DNA of 42,163 nucleotides from Erysipelothrix sp. (GTDB lineage Bacteria; Bacillota_I; Bacilli_A; Erysipelotrichales; Erysipelotrichaceae), in contig JAGXRX010000029.1 of the NCBI GenBank assembly GCA_018335655.1, forward strand, positions 1-42,163. Direction: 5' to 3'. The notes beneath the pieces are model-generated. The model did no database searches and was not told the origin of the DNA. It was given only the letters and a program-made list of their open reading frames with translations. A program made the position numbers and the translations under genes. Below, piece by piece: positions 26,516 through 36,519 of the stretch (its first letter is position 1; each line of letters begins with the position of its first letter).

Positions 26516-29335
26516 CTATTGGTGTACTTTCTTAAGATAATGACCGGTATAACTAAGTGGATGATTAGCAATCTCTTGTGGTGTACCTACTGCCATAATT
26601 GTACCACCACCATCACCCCCTTCAGGGCCTAAATCAATAATTGTGTCTGCATTTTTTATGATATCAAGATTATGTTCAATAACAAGAACACTATCTCCTT
26701 GATCAACTATACGATGTAATACCGTTAATAGCTTCGCAACATCGTGTGTATGAAGTCCAGTTGTTGGTTCATCCAAGACGAATAATGTTTTTCCTGTAAC
26801 TTTTCGTTGAAGTTCACTCGCTAGTTTTACCCGCTGAGCTTCACCTCCAGATAAGGTAGTCGCAGATTGTCCAAGTTTAATATAACCAAGACCAACATCT
26901 TGAAGTATTTTAAGTTTTGAAGAAATCTTAAATATGTTTTCAAAGAAATCGACCCCTTCATCCACACTCATACTCAAGACATCAAAGATGGTCTTTCCTT
27001 TATAGGTGACTTGAAGTGTTTCTGGGTTATATCGCTTACCTTCACAGTCTTCACATGAAACATAGACATCAGGAAGAAATAACATTGAGATTCGCTTAAC
27101 GCCGTCCCCTTGACATGATTCACAGCGGCCACCTTTCACATTAAATGAGAAACGACCTTTAAGATAACCGCGTTTTTTTGCTTCGGGTGTCATCGCAAAT
27201 AAATCACGAATGTCATCAAATATTCCAGTATAGGTGACTGGATTAGAGCGTGGTGTTCTTCCAATAGGATCTTGATCCACGGCGATAATCTTATCGATAT
27301 GTTCTAATCCTTCAATTGCTTTGACTGCTCCTGGTTTTACCTTAGCACGAGATAAGTGGTGTTGCAAGGACTTCACGATGACTTCATTCACAAGGGATGA
27401 TTTACCACTTCCACTTACACCGGTCACGACCACAAATTGATTTAGAGGGATGTCTACACTAATGTGTTGTAGGTTATTCTCATGAGCATCAATAACCTTT
27501 AAGAATAATCCATTACCTGGTCTAATTTGCTCAGGAATTGGAATAAATAGTTTATGATTAAGATATTGTCCAGTAATGGATGCTTCACAGTTCTTTATGT
27601 CTTGGGTTGGACCATTAAAGATGATTTCTCCCCCGTGGGTTCCAGCACCTGGTCCTACATCGACAATCCAGTCTGATGCTTCCATAGTTTCCTCATCATG
27701 TTCAACCACAATGAGTGTGTTACCTAAATCTCTCATATCCATGAGTGTTTGAATAAGTTTTGCATTATCACGTTGGTGTAGTCCAATAGATGGCTCATCA
27801 AGAACGTAGAGCACACCACTTAAGCGTGAACCGATTTGGGTAGCTAGGCGAATACGTTGTGCTTCTCCACCAGAAAGTGATCCTGCTACACGATCAAGTG
27901 TTAAGTAAGATAGTCCTACATTATCAAGAAACTGAAGTCGCTCACTCACTTCTTTTAAGACTAAGCGAGCAATTTCTTGGTCATGATTACTAAGTTTAAG
28001 GTTGCGAATAAAAGATAATCCATTTTGAATTGAGAAACGGGTAAAGTCATAAATAGAATGTTTATTTAGTTCAACACATAATGCCATTTCATTAAGACGT
28101 TTACCACTGCATGTTGGACATGTACTTTCACTCATGAATGTTCCATACCAATCTTTTGCCATATTGGAGGTTGTTTCAAAGAAACGACGCTGAATAAGTG
28201 TTAATACTCCTTCAATTTTCTCATTACGTAAATAGGTGTTCCCACTTCGTGAGTGAATCGCATATTTAATCTGACCTTTAGAACCATGAAGTAAAATATC
28301 TTTTTGTTCATCACTTAATGATGCGATGGGAACATCAAGTGGAATCTTATAATGATCACATAACGTCTTGAAGTTTTGCCATTCAATGTTTTCACTATCG
28401 ACAATATTTTTATAGTAGCGGATTCCACCCTTAAGAATTGAAAGCTTAGGATCAGGAATTAGAAGATCGATATCGACTTGTTGGATAACACCAAGTCCTT
28501 TACATGTATCACAAGCACCTAATGGTGAATTAAAGGAAAACAAACGTGGTTCAAGATGTGGAAGTGAGAATCCACACTCTGCACATGCGTAGTTTGAGGA
28601 CATAAGTGTTTCTAGTCCTTCAATAAGCACAAGCACAAGTCCTGAAGAAAGTTTTAAGGATGTTTCAATTGAATCATAAAGACGTGATGTTGCTTGTTCA
28701 CTTAAGATAAGGCGATCAACCATCACTTCAAGGGTATGTTTATTGTTTTTGTTAAGTTGGATATCATCCTCTAAGAGTTTCATCTCCCCATTAACACGAA
28801 CACGGACAAAGCCTTGTTTGAGAAGATCATTCATTAAATCTTTATGACTTCCTTTTTGATTGCGTACAACTGGTGCTAAAAGTTCAATTTTTGATCCTGT
28901 TGGATGAGCCATAACTTGTTCAACCATAGCTTTAATGGACATTCCTACAATAGGATGATGATGAATAGGACACATCGGTGTTCCAACACGAGCATACAAC
29001 AAGCGCAAATAGTCGTAGATTTCAGTCACTGTTCCTACGGTAGAGCGTGGGTTATTTGAGGTTGTTTTTTGATCAATCGCAATGGCAGGTGAAAGTCCTT
29101 CAATAGAATCTACATCTGGTTTTTCCATGTTGCCTAAAAATTGACGGGCATATGCCGACAAGGATTCTACATAACGACGTTGACCTTCAGCATATATCGT
29201 GTCAAATGCTAAGGAAGTTTTTCCGCTACCCGAAAGTCCTGTCATGATAATAAACTGATTGCGTGGTAATGTCAGATCTATATTTTTAAGATTGTTGACT
29301 CTTGCCCCTTTAATGACAATGTGGTCGTTTTTCAT
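26516..29335 (-). CDS. uvrA: Excinuclease ABC subunit UvrA
   Basis: UvrA is the damage-recognition ATPase of nucleotide excision repair. The 939-residue protein has two ABC modules: Walker A GLSGSGKTS (about 32-40) with signature LSGGEAQRIRLA, and GVSGSGKSS with LSGGEAQRVKLA. It also has zinc-finger cysteines (CAECGF...CDTC; CPTC; CESCQGDG...CEDC). Length is normal. The ATG overlaps the uvrB stop by 4 bases. The uvrB-uvrA order is that of Bacillus. No SOS box was identified, as the upstream control lies with ctpA. Confidence 0.98.
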   Translation of the reverse strand: MKNDHIVIKGARVNNLKNIDLTLPRNQFIIMTGLSGSGKTSLAFDTIYAEGQRRYVESLSAYARQFLGNMEKPDVDSIEGLSPAIAIDQKTTSNNPRSTVGTVTEIYDYLRLLYARVGTPMCPIHHHPIVGMSIKAMVEQVMAHPTGSKIELLAPVVRNQKGSHKDLMNDLLKQGFVRVRVNGEMKLLEDDIQLNKNNKHTLEVMVDRLILSEQATSRLYDSIETSLKLSSGLVLVLIEGLETLMSSNYACAECGFSLPHLEPRLFSFNSPLGACDTCKGLGVIQQVDIDLLIPDPKLSILKGGIRYYKNIVDSENIEWQNFKTLCDHYKIPLDVPIASLSDEQKDILLHGSKGQIKYAIHSRSGNTYLRNEKIEGVLTLIQRRFFETTSNMAKDWYGTFMSESTCPTCSGKRLNEMALCVELNKHSIYDFTRFSIQNGLSFIRNLKLSNHDQEIARLVLKEVSERLQFLDNVGLSYLTLDRVAGSLSGGEAQRIRLATQIGSRLSGVLYVLDEPSIGLHQRDNAKLIQTLMDMRDLGNTLIVVEHDEETMEASDWIVDVGPGAGTHGGEIIFNGPTQDIKNCEASITGQYLNHKLFIPIPEQIRPGNGLFLKVIDAHENNLQHISVDIPLNQFVVVTGVSGSGKSSLVNEVIVKSLQHHLSRAKVKPGAVKAIEGLEHIDKIIAVDQDPIGRTPRSNPVTYTGIFDDIRDLFAMTPEAKKRGYLKGRFSFNVKGGRCESCQGDGVKRISMLFLPDVYVSCEDCEGKRYNPETLQVTYKGKTIFDVLSMSVDEGVDFFENIFKISSKLKILQDVGLGYIKLGQSATTLSGGEAQRVKLASELQRKVTGKTLFVLDEPTTGLHTHDVAKLLTVLHRIVDQGDSVLVIEHNLDIIKNADTIIDLGPEGGDGGGTIMAVGTPQEIANHPLSYTGHYLKKVHQ

Positions 29336-31311
29336 AGTTCACCTTTTAGTTCGAAGAGTGCATCACGAATTAGTGCTGCACGCTCAAAGTCGAGCACCTT
29401 CGCTGCTTCTAACATATCCTTCTCGAGCATAGCAATGACATGCTCTTTATCTTGAGCACTGACTTTGCCTTTACGTGTAAGAATACGTTTTGTAAGTTCT
29501 TCGTTTTCTTTGCCTGAAACACTTTCTGCAATATCTCTAATGATTGTTTTTGGAGTAATGTTGTATTTAATGTTGTGGGCTTCTTGTACACTTCGTCGAC
29601 GATTGGTCTCACCGATGGCTTTTATCATTGAATCAGTCATACGATCTGCATACATGATAACTGTTCCCTCAACATTTCGAGCTGCACGCCCAATAATTTG
29701 GATGAGTGAGCGTGATGAGCGGAGGAATCCTTCTTTATCTGCATCTAATATCGCGATTAATGAAACTTCTGGAATATCTAATCCTTCACGAAGTAAGTTA
29801 ATACCCACGACTACATCATATTTACCTTTACGAAGCTGGCGAATAATCTCAATTCTTTCAAGTGTTTTGGTTTCATGGTGTAAATACACAGCGGATATAT
29901 CGTTCACTAAAAAGTAACTTGTAAGTTCCTCTGCCATCTTCACTGTGAGTGTTGTGACAAGGACTCTTTGATTATTCGCTTTGCGATGATTGATTTGCTC
30001 CATCAAGTCATCGATTTGTCCATACGATGGTTTAACCACCACAATAGGATCCACAAGTCCTGTTGGACGAATAATCTGTTCTACCACTTGATGATTAACT
30101 TGAGCTAACTCAAAATCACCTGGAGTTGCCGAAACATAAATCGTTTGCTTAGGAAGTGTTAAGAACTCTTCAAATCGCATTGGTCGATTGTGTAATGCGG
30201 ATGGTAAGCGAAACCCATAGTCGACTAGAACATTTTTACGGGCTTGATCTCCATTGAACATTCCGCGAACTTGAGGTAAGCTCGCATGACTTTCATCCAC
30301 AACAAATAAGAAATCATCTGGGAAGAAATCAAAGATCGTATAAGGACGTTGTCCTGGAGAGCGAGCATCAATGTGCATTGAGTAGTTTTCAATGCCTGAG
30401 CAATATCCAAATTCACGAAGAGCTTCAATATCATAGCGAGTGCGTTGTTCAAGTCGTTGAGCTTCAAGAAGTTTACCTTCTTTTTTGAACTCAGCAAGTC
30501 TCTCTTCTAGTTCAAGCTCAATCGCCATTGCAGCACTAAGGATTTGTGGTTTAAAACGCGCATATTCTGTGGCAGGAAAGATGTTATAAAGCATGTAGCC
30601 TGCATTGACTTTGTATGTGATTGGATCTACTTCCACAATGCGCTCAATGGTATTATCAAAGAATTCAATTCTAAGAATGAACTCATCGGTATATCCAAGG
30701 GCAATATCAATAACATCCCCTTTTACTCTAAAGTGTCCTTTAGAGAGTTCCATATCATTGCGTGTATATTGGCGAAGCACAAGCATACTTATAAGTTCAT
30801 CACGATCTAAGGTTTCATTAACACGAATCGTAAAAAACATATCCCGATAGTTATTCGGATCACTGGATGCATAAATACATGCTACCGATGCAACCACAAT
30901 TGTATCTCGTCTTGTTAATATGGAATTGATTGAGGAAAGACGCAACATGTCTAGTTCTTGGTTTATGGTTGCAGATTTCTCAATGTAGGTATCTGTTCTA
31001 GGCATATACGCTTCTGGTTGATAATAATCAAAATTTGATACAAAATATTCCACACGATTATGTGGAAAGAATGAGCGAAACTCATTATAAAGTTGACCAG
31101 CTAAAGTTTTATTGTGCACTAAAACCAAGGTCGGTTTATTTACCTTGGCAATTACAGATGAAATAGTAAAGGTTTTTCCTGTTCCTGTTGCACCTAAAAG
31201 TACTTGAAAAGGCTTGCCATCAATCAGTCCTTGCGTTAACTGCTCAATCGCTTTGGTCTGATCTCCTGCGCTTTGATACGGTGCTACTAATTGAAATTGT
31301 TCATGACTCAT
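29332..31311 (-). CDS. uvrB: Excinuclease ABC subunit UvrB
   Basis: UvrB is the helicase-like damage-verification subunit of excision repair. The 659-residue product has the Walker A GATGTGKT (about 40-47), the beta-hairpin segment YYQPEAYMPRTDTYIEK and the DEAD-type VVDESHASLPQ. It also has the helicase C-terminal motifs GINLLREGLDIPE and QIIGRAARN, and a UVR motif at the C-terminus for UvrC contact. Its ATG overlaps the ctpA stop by 4 bases and its stop overlaps uvrA, a tightly coupled chain. Confidence 0.98.
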   Translation of the reverse strand: MSHEQFQLVAPYQSAGDQTKAIEQLTQGLIDGKPFQVLLGATGTGKTFTISSVIAKVNKPTLVLVHNKTLAGQLYNEFRSFFPHNRVEYFVSNFDYYQPEAYMPRTDTYIEKSATINQELDMLRLSSINSILTRRDTIVVASVACIYASSDPNNYRDMFFTIRVNETLDRDELISMLVLRQYTRNDMELSKGHFRVKGDVIDIALGYTDEFILRIEFFDNTIERIVEVDPITYKVNAGYMLYNIFPATEYARFKPQILSAAMAIELELEERLAEFKKEGKLLEAQRLEQRTRYDIEALREFGYCSGIENYSMHIDARSPGQRPYTIFDFFPDDFLFVVDESHASLPQVRGMFNGDQARKNVLVDYGFRLPSALHNRPMRFEEFLTLPKQTIYVSATPGDFELAQVNHQVVEQIIRPTGLVDPIVVVKPSYGQIDDLMEQINHRKANNQRVLVTTLTVKMAEELTSYFLVNDISAVYLHHETKTLERIEIIRQLRKGKYDVVVGINLLREGLDIPEVSLIAILDADKEGFLRSSRSLIQIIGRAARNVEGTVIMYADRMTDSMIKAIGETNRRRSVQEAHNIKYNITPKTIIRDIAESVSGKENEELTKRILTRKGKVSAQDKEHVIAMLEKDMLEAAKVLDFERAALIRDALFELKGEL

Positions 31312-32792
31312 GGCTTTAATAGTTCTAGTGCTTTCAAGAGTTGTGGATCGAGTTGACGTTTATTGGTATACCACTCACGATACACTTGAGTGTATAAAGA
31401 GCGATAAATCATAGGTGTGAGTTGTTCAACGCTTCCTAAAGAGGAATCACTTGCAAAAGCGTTTAATGCTTCTAAAGTTTGAACTGAGAAATAGCCATCC
31501 ATACGGCCTGGATTGTAATCTAAGAAATCTAGTGCCATTTGAGCAACCTTAACGAAATCTGATACTGTATCAACATTCACTAAGTCTTCTTCACTCATGA
31601 GTTGACGTGTTGTTGTAAAGAAAGGATGTAAGAATACTTCTACGTCTGGTGTAATTCCTGTGTCTTGAATTGAGTTTCCTTCAGGGCTTAACCACTGCGC
31701 TGTCGTTACTTTTAACGCTGAACCATCTGAGAATGGACGTGTGATTTGCACAGTGCCTTTACCAAAAGTAGTGGTCCCAATAAGTGTGAAGTTACCTTGT
31801 TCTGACATTGCAGCTGCTAAAACTTCAGATGCACTTGCAGAGTTTTGATTAACGAGGATAACGATATCTTTAAAGTTTACATAACGTGATTGCGTTGCTA
31901 CAAAGCCTTGTTCAACACGGCCATCACGAAGTTGTTGTTGGATAATGAGGGTGTCTTTATCTAAGAAGAATGCTGATATTTTTAGTAAAGTATCTAAGAA
32001 TCCACCACCATTGTCTCTTAAGTCAATAATAAGTTTCGTAGCATTAGAATCTTTAAAGAAATCTAAATAGTCTTTAACTTGGGAAGCAGTATCTGATCCA
32101 AATTGATAAATCTCTAAAATAGCAGTATCTTGGTTAAGCATTTCACCAAAGGCAGAGGATCGTATTTGATCACGTACAATATCTTTGATAATGTTTGAGT
32201 TTCCACGAATAAATTCAATGGATACAACGGTATTACGCTCACCACGAACTTTACTTGCGATTTCACTAACCTCAAGTCCTGTCACATCGACACCATCAAC
32301 TTTAAAAATGATATCCCCAGGTAATACTCCAAAACTTTCAGCTGGAGAGTTACGAAATACCTTTTCAACAACAGTGACTCCATCTAAGTTGTAGATTTGT
32401 ACTCCAATACCTACAAAGCTAGATGTAATTGAGTTAGAAAACTCTAAATATTCTTCAGGGCTGAAATACTCGGTGTAAGGATCACCATTCTCTTCAATCA
32501 TCCCTCTAATAGCACGCTCAATGAGTGTTTCTTCAATATTGGTAATGTCTTTACCATAAAACCAAGTGCTCGATAGCGTGTTAACAATCGCATCTAAACG
32601 AGCATAGCGAGAATTATCAACTGGTGTTAAGGTGGTTACATTAAGTTGTGCAGAAATAAGCCAGCCGCTTAAAAAAGCGACGACGACCATCACAATTAAG
32701 AGTCGATTGGCCCAGCGTTGGCGTGAAAGTGCGCTCACTTCATCTGGCCAGCGGTGTTTTTCAAGGTGAATAACTACTTTTTCTTCTTCCAT
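31308..32792 (-). CDS. ctpA: Carboxyl-terminal processing protease, S41A family
   Basis: This is a membrane-anchored serine protease acting outside the cell membrane. The 494-residue product has a cytosolic start, one membrane anchor (about 29-47), a PDZ domain with FVGIGVQIYNLDG and PGDIIFKVDGVDV, and the catalytic S41 core with LRDNGGG, the nucleophile region NQNSASASE and the general base in GTTTFGKGTVQ. A peptidoglycan-binding-like domain (NPGRMDGYFSVQTLEALNAF region) forms the C-terminus. AAAGGAGT precedes the ATG. It heads the long minus-strand operon through trxB. Bacillus CtpB, encoded near ftsEX and minJ, is the closest positional relative. No cysteine was seen in it. Confidence 0.93.
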   Translation of the reverse strand: MEEEKVVIHLEKHRWPDEVSALSRQRWANRLLIVMVVVAFLSGWLISAQLNVTTLTPVDNSRYARLDAIVNTLSSTWFYGKDITNIEETLIERAIRGMIEENGDPYTEYFSPEEYLEFSNSITSSFVGIGVQIYNLDGVTVVEKVFRNSPAESFGVLPGDIIFKVDGVDVTGLEVSEIASKVRGERNTVVSIEFIRGNSNIIKDIVRDQIRSSAFGEMLNQDTAILEIYQFGSDTASQVKDYLDFFKDSNATKLIIDLRDNGGGFLDTLLKISAFFLDKDTLIIQQQLRDGRVEQGFVATQSRYVNFKDIVILVNQNSASASEVLAAAMSEQGNFTLIGTTTFGKGTVQITRPFSDGSALKVTTAQWLSPEGNSIQDTGITPDVEVFLHPFFTTTRQLMSEEDLVNVDTVSDFVKVAQMALDFLDYNPGRMDGYFSVQTLEALNAFASDSSLGSVEQLTPMIYRSLYTQVYREWYTNKRQLDPQLLKALELLKP

Positions 32793-32887
32793 AATAGACT
32801 CCTTTAATTGTTTTGTTCATTGTAACATAGTCACGTTCACGGCAAGTTTGATATGCTTGAAGTCATAATTCACATGATGTCATCTAT

Positions 32888-32935
32888 TAATTATACTCTT
32901 AAATCAAGACAAACACACAAAAAAGAGTATAATTA
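32888..32935. promoter_or_regulatory. Divergent pepT/ctpA promoter region with a 13-base inverted repeat
   Basis: The arms TAATTATACTCTT (32888-32900) and its exact complement AAGAGTATAATTA (32923-32935) are separated by 22 bases. Each arm contains a perfect TATAAT -10 box facing outward (minus 32890-32895, plus 32928-32933). The plus box has AAGACA 16 bases upstream and serves pepT. The minus box could serve ctpA, although its -35 is poor. Confidence 0.6.
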
Positions 32936-32957
32936 GTGTTAAATTATTGGAGGTCCT

Positions 32958-34187
32958 ATGAGACAACATTATATTGAACGATTTATGCGATATGCGAAAC
33001 TAAACACTCGATCTGATGCGAATAGTAGCACGATTCCTTCTACAGCAGCTCAGTGGGATTTTGTGTTGATGCTGAAGGATGAGTTAGAAGAAATTGGATG
33101 TGTTGATGTCTTTACTAATCCTGAGAATGGATTTGTGATGGGAACATTAAAAGGAAATGTTGAAGGGACTGTGTCTCCTATTGGGTTTATTTCTCATGTG
33201 GATACTGCTGATTTCAATTCAGAAAATATTCAACCTCAACTAATCGAAAACTATGATGGTAAAGCAATAGTTCTAGACGCCTCAACTCAAACATCTCTTG
33301 ATCCTCAAGTATTTCCTAACCTTAAGAATTATGTAGGTCATACACTCATTACAACAGATGGGACAACACTTCTTGGAGCTGATGACAAAGCTGGTATTAC
33401 TGCAATCATGGAAGCACTTCGTTTTCTAAATGATAACCCTCATCTTAAACATGGTGATGTTCGTGTTGCCTTTGGACCTGATGAAGAGATTGGGGTTGGC
33501 GCAAATCGTTTTGACGCAAAAGCATTTAATACAGATTTTGCATATACTGTGGATGGATCATACATTGGTCAAATTGAATATGAATGTTTTAATGCTGCAG
33601 CTGCCGTGGTTAAGATTACAGGGATTTCTGTACATCCTGGTACTGCAAAAGATAAAATGATTAATGCTTTTAAACTTGCTATGGAGTTTGATGCACATTT
33701 ACCGCAAGATGAAGTGCCTGAAAAAACATCTGGACGCGAAGGATTCTTCTTATGTACTTCAATGACATCTTCAATTGAAGATGCTACGATGCATTATATT
33801 ATTCGTGATCATGATAAAGAACTGTTTTTAAAGAAAAAAGAAAAAATGATTGAAGTTAAAGAATTACTTCAGAAGAAATACCCAAACGCAAAAATTGAAG
33901 TCACACTTAAGGACTCCTACTATAATATGGCTGATCGTATTAAAGAAGATATGCGAAGTGTAGAACTCGCGAAAGAAGCAATGCAGTTATTAAATATTAA
34001 ACCTATCATTGAACCCATTCGTGGTGGAACAGATGGTTCAAAGATTACATTCATGGGAATAAACACACCGAATTTATTCACAGGAGCAGAGAATTTCCAT
34101 GGTAAGTATGAATTTCTAAGTATTGATGATGGATTAAAGTGTGTTCAAACGATTGTTAATATTATTACATTACATGCACAAAAATAA
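32958..34187 (+). CDS. pepT: Peptidase T (tripeptide aminopeptidase)
   Basis: This cytosolic M20-family zinc aminopeptidase releases the N-terminal residue from tripeptides. The 409-residue product has the metal-ligand motifs FISHVDTADF, LLGADDKAGI and FGPDEEIGVGA, plus the late segment PIRGGTDGSKITFMGINTPNLFTG, which is typical of PepT. TTGGAGG lies about 6 bases before the ATG. It is monocistronic: it diverges from ctpA and ends at a terminator shared with the convergent M23 gene. It probably feeds on oligopeptides in a peptide-dependent lifestyle. Confidence 0.97.
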   Translation: MRQHYIERFMRYAKLNTRSDANSSTIPSTAAQWDFVLMLKDELEEIGCVDVFTNPENGFVMGTLKGNVEGTVSPIGFISHVDTADFNSENIQPQLIENYDGKAIVLDASTQTSLDPQVFPNLKNYVGHTLITTDGTTLLGADDKAGITAIMEALRFLNDNPHLKHGDVRVAFGPDEEIGVGANRFDAKAFNTDFAYTVDGSYIGQIEYECFNAAAAVVKITGISVHPGTAKDKMINAFKLAMEFDAHLPQDEVPEKTSGREGFFLCTSMTSSIEDATMHYIIRDHDKELFLKKKEKMIEVKELLQKKYPNAKIEVTLKDSYYNMADRIKEDMRSVELAKEAMQLLNIKPIIEPIRGGTDGSKITFMGINTPNLFTGAENFHGKYEFLSIDDGLKCVQTIVNIITLHAQK

Positions 34188-34219
34188 ACTAGCGAGTCTT
34201 AGGACTCACTAGTTTTTTT
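34181..34219. terminator. Bidirectional terminator between pepT and the M23 hydrolase gene
   Basis: Arms ACTAGCGAGTC (34188-34198) and GACTCACTAGT (34203-34213) pair with one mismatch around a TTAG loop. Seven Ts follow on the plus strand, and TTTATTTTT follows on the minus strand. It therefore serves both convergent genes. Confidence 0.88.
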
Positions 34220-34225
34220 AGTTTA

Positions 34226-35623
34226 TTAGTAGGATACTCCATATCTCACTTTAAATACATCAAGTGGATTTAAGCGACATGGTGCACGATTTCCATTAAC
34301 TGAGCAACGAGTATTCATTGCAGAGGTTCCAAAACCTGCGCCATAAGAGAGTGATCCATTCCATCTGGTAGCATAATAGCTAACATCGTTATTACCTATG
34401 TAAATAACTTCAATGTGTAGATGTGGTCCTGTGGATGATCCACTGGATCCGTTACGACCAATGATATCACCTTGGTTGACAATTTTACCTGCTTGAATCG
34501 GCGAGCCTCTTTCAAGATGCATGTAAATAATTAGATAAGATTTACCAGCAATGTTAGTGATTAGATAAACTTGATTTCCTCCACGATTAACTCCTGGAGC
34601 ACCACAATTGTTGCCTAAGTAGCCATATGTTGGACAAGAATTTGAAGAAAAGAGAATGTAACCATTTCCTACTGCTCGTATTGGTCTACCCACTGGTGTT
34701 GCGAAGTCAACTCCAATATGAACACCACCTGATGGATAATACCATGCGCCAGCTGAAATTCTAAATCCTGAATCCATTGGGCGAACCCATCCAGCTGATG
34801 CAGCGACACTTTTCAGTGATTCACCTATGGCTTTAATTTGCTTATTGTATTCGGTTAAGTCTTCGACTGCTTCTCGCTCTTTAGAAACCAGTGTGGCTTC
34901 TTGTTTTTGATATTCGACGACAATAATTGCAATTTGTTCTTTAATTCCTTCAAGAGTTTCTTGATTTATTCGAATATTTTCACGATTATCTAGAAGCGCT
35001 TGTTTTTGACGATTAAGTTCTAATTTTTCATTTTCAATGACTTCTAGTTCTGCTTTAATTTCTAAAATAATATTTTTATCTGAATCCGTAATGTCTTTAA
35101 TCCCTTCAAGTCTTCTCACAAGATCAGCCATGGAACTTGAACCCATAATGATTTCAATATAACCATTTACATTAATGAATCCTTGTAAAGCAAGCATACG
35201 CTCTTTAATAGTATTATTTCGTGCTTCCACGTTTGCTTCGAGTTGAATTATATTCGCTTCAATTTCAACAATACTTTTCTCCATTGATATAATCGAGTTA
35301 CTCAATGTTGTAATTTGACGCTCAAGCGATTGAATATCTTCTTCATATTTACTTATTTGTTGAGTGTATGTTGTGATATCTTTACGTATAAGATTAATGT
35401 CTGCTCTCAGTCTATCAAGATCCTTTTTAGAATCTGCAGCCTTCTTATTAAGATAGTCTTGGAATGCTTTGCATGTAGCAACATTATTCTTTACAGTCGT
35501 ACCTAAACAGAGCGCTTCATAATACGCTTCATTTTTTGCGAAATCAATATTTGCACTCGTTAAGGTTGCTCCAAAATCTATAGCTAACAGTGCGACAATA
35601 AATAGTAAAACGATTTTTTTCAT
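34226..35623 (-). CDS. Exported coiled-coil M23 peptidoglycan hydrolase, FtsEX partner (EnvC-like)
   Basis: This 465-residue protein has a signal peptide (about 1-23) and a long coiled-coil region (about 60-270). A C-terminal M23/LytM metallopeptidase domain follows, with all zinc-site motifs present: HIGVD, YMHL and HLH. Unlike E. coli EnvC it should be catalytically active. Six cysteines occur in close pairs (39/51, 330/340, 440/449), unusual for an exported Gram-positive protein. The start ATG at 35621-35623 follows GAGGTG and overlaps the ftsX stop by 4 bases; a GTG nine bases earlier overlaps that binding site. The layout ftsE-ftsX-hydrolase implies that FtsEX drives its activation at the septum or wall. 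Confidence 0.85.
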   Translation of the reverse strand: MKKIVLLFIVALLAIDFGATLTSANIDFAKNEAYYEALCLGTTVKNNVATCKAFQDYLNKKAADSKKDLDRLRADINLIRKDITTYTQQISKYEEDIQSLERQITTLSNSIISMEKSIVEIEANIIQLEANVEARNNTIKERMLALQGFINVNGYIEIIMGSSSMADLVRRLEGIKDITDSDKNIILEIKAELEVIENEKLELNRQKQALLDNRENIRINQETLEGIKEQIAIIVVEYQKQEATLVSKEREAVEDLTEYNKQIKAIGESLKSVAASAGWVRPMDSGFRISAGAWYYPSGGVHIGVDFATPVGRPIRAVGNGYILFSSNSCPTYGYLGNNCGAPGVNRGGNQVYLITNIAGKSYLIIYMHLERGSPIQAGKIVNQGDIIGRNGSSGSSTGPHLHIEVIYIGNNDVSYYATRWNGSLSYGAGFGTSAMNTRCSVNGNRAPCRLNPLDVFKVRYGVSY

Positions 35624-36519
35624 CGTTTCCACCTCAAGTGTTTCCCAACTGAGAGTCCACTACCGAATAGACCAACTCCCATTGCAATCAATAGCATTGC
35701 TGCTGATACATAATAAATGAATGGGAATGGATTAACTAATGCAAACATTGGTGTGATGAATTGACCTCCCATAGAGTCAAACATCCAAATGTAACCAATG
35801 GATACAAGTGCTATTGGTAAAATTGATCCAAATATTCCAATGAGTAACCCTTCAAATAAGAAAGGAGTTCGGATAAAACCATTGGTTGCTCCTACAGTTC
35901 TCATAATTGAAATCTCAAGACCTCGAGATGCAATGGATAGTTTTATCGTATTCGCAATAAGGAATATTGCAATAATTCCTAGCCCTGCAACTAAAATATA
36001 AACGAATTGGCGAGTATTTTCAAGTAAAGATAGTAATTCGATGACTCGAACACCACCATAGGCAACCGCTTCTACCCCTTCAAGTTCTCGAATTGACACT
36101 GCAACGGTCTCAATGTCTGCACCATCAGCGATTTCTACAAGGTATGCCATACGTAGTGGATTGTCTTTACCACGATATGATTCAAAGATTGATCCATTCT
36201 CTCCAAATGATTCAATCATCGCATCAAGTTCGTTATCTTTTGATGAGAATGTGGCTGTTTTAACTCCATTTAATGCTCGGATTCTAAGTCCTAATGTGTT
36301 AACACTCGCATCATCTTCAAAACGTTGATCTATCTTAACGTGAATATTTACGCTTCCTTCAACGGCATAGGTAAATTGTTCAACATTAAGTGTAATGAGC
36401 AGGAACAGTCCTACAAACAATAGAGTAATTGTAATTGTTGAAATACTTGATAAAGTCATTGCGATATGGCGAAATAAGCCAATGAATGCTTCTTTAATAT
36501 GTCTAAGTAATCGTCTCAT
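35620..36519 (-). CDS. ftsX: Cell division ABC transporter-like permease FtsX
   Basis: FtsX transmits FtsE ATPase cycles to extracellular murein hydrolases. The 299-residue product has a first membrane helix (about 20-45) and an extracellular domain of ~120 residues. Three more helices follow (about 172-192, 218-248, 265-288), with the family motif ISRGLEISIMRTVGATNGFIRTPFLFEG region (SRGLEISIMRTVGA). It overlaps ftsE by 4 bases and the M23 hydrolase gene by 4 bases, so all three are translationally coupled. Confidence 0.95.
   Translation of the reverse strand: MRRLLRHIKEAFIGLFRHIAMTLSSISTITITLLFVGLFLLITLNVEQFTYAVEGSVNIHVKIDQRFEDDASVNTLGLRIRALNGVKTATFSSKDNELDAMIESFGENGSIFESYRGKDNPLRMAYLVEIADGADIETVAVSIRELEGVEAVAYGGVRVIELLSLLENTRQFVYILVAGLGIIAIFLIANTIKLSIASRGLEISIMRTVGATNGFIRTPFLFEGLLIGIFGSILPIALVSIGYIWMFDSMGGQFITPMFALVNPFPFIYYVSAAMLLIAMGVGLFGSGLSVGKHLRWKR

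Noticed and set aside
29465-29917. 150-codon plus-strand frame inside uvrB
   Set aside because: Antisense shadow of the conserved UvrB helicase region; no initiation signal.
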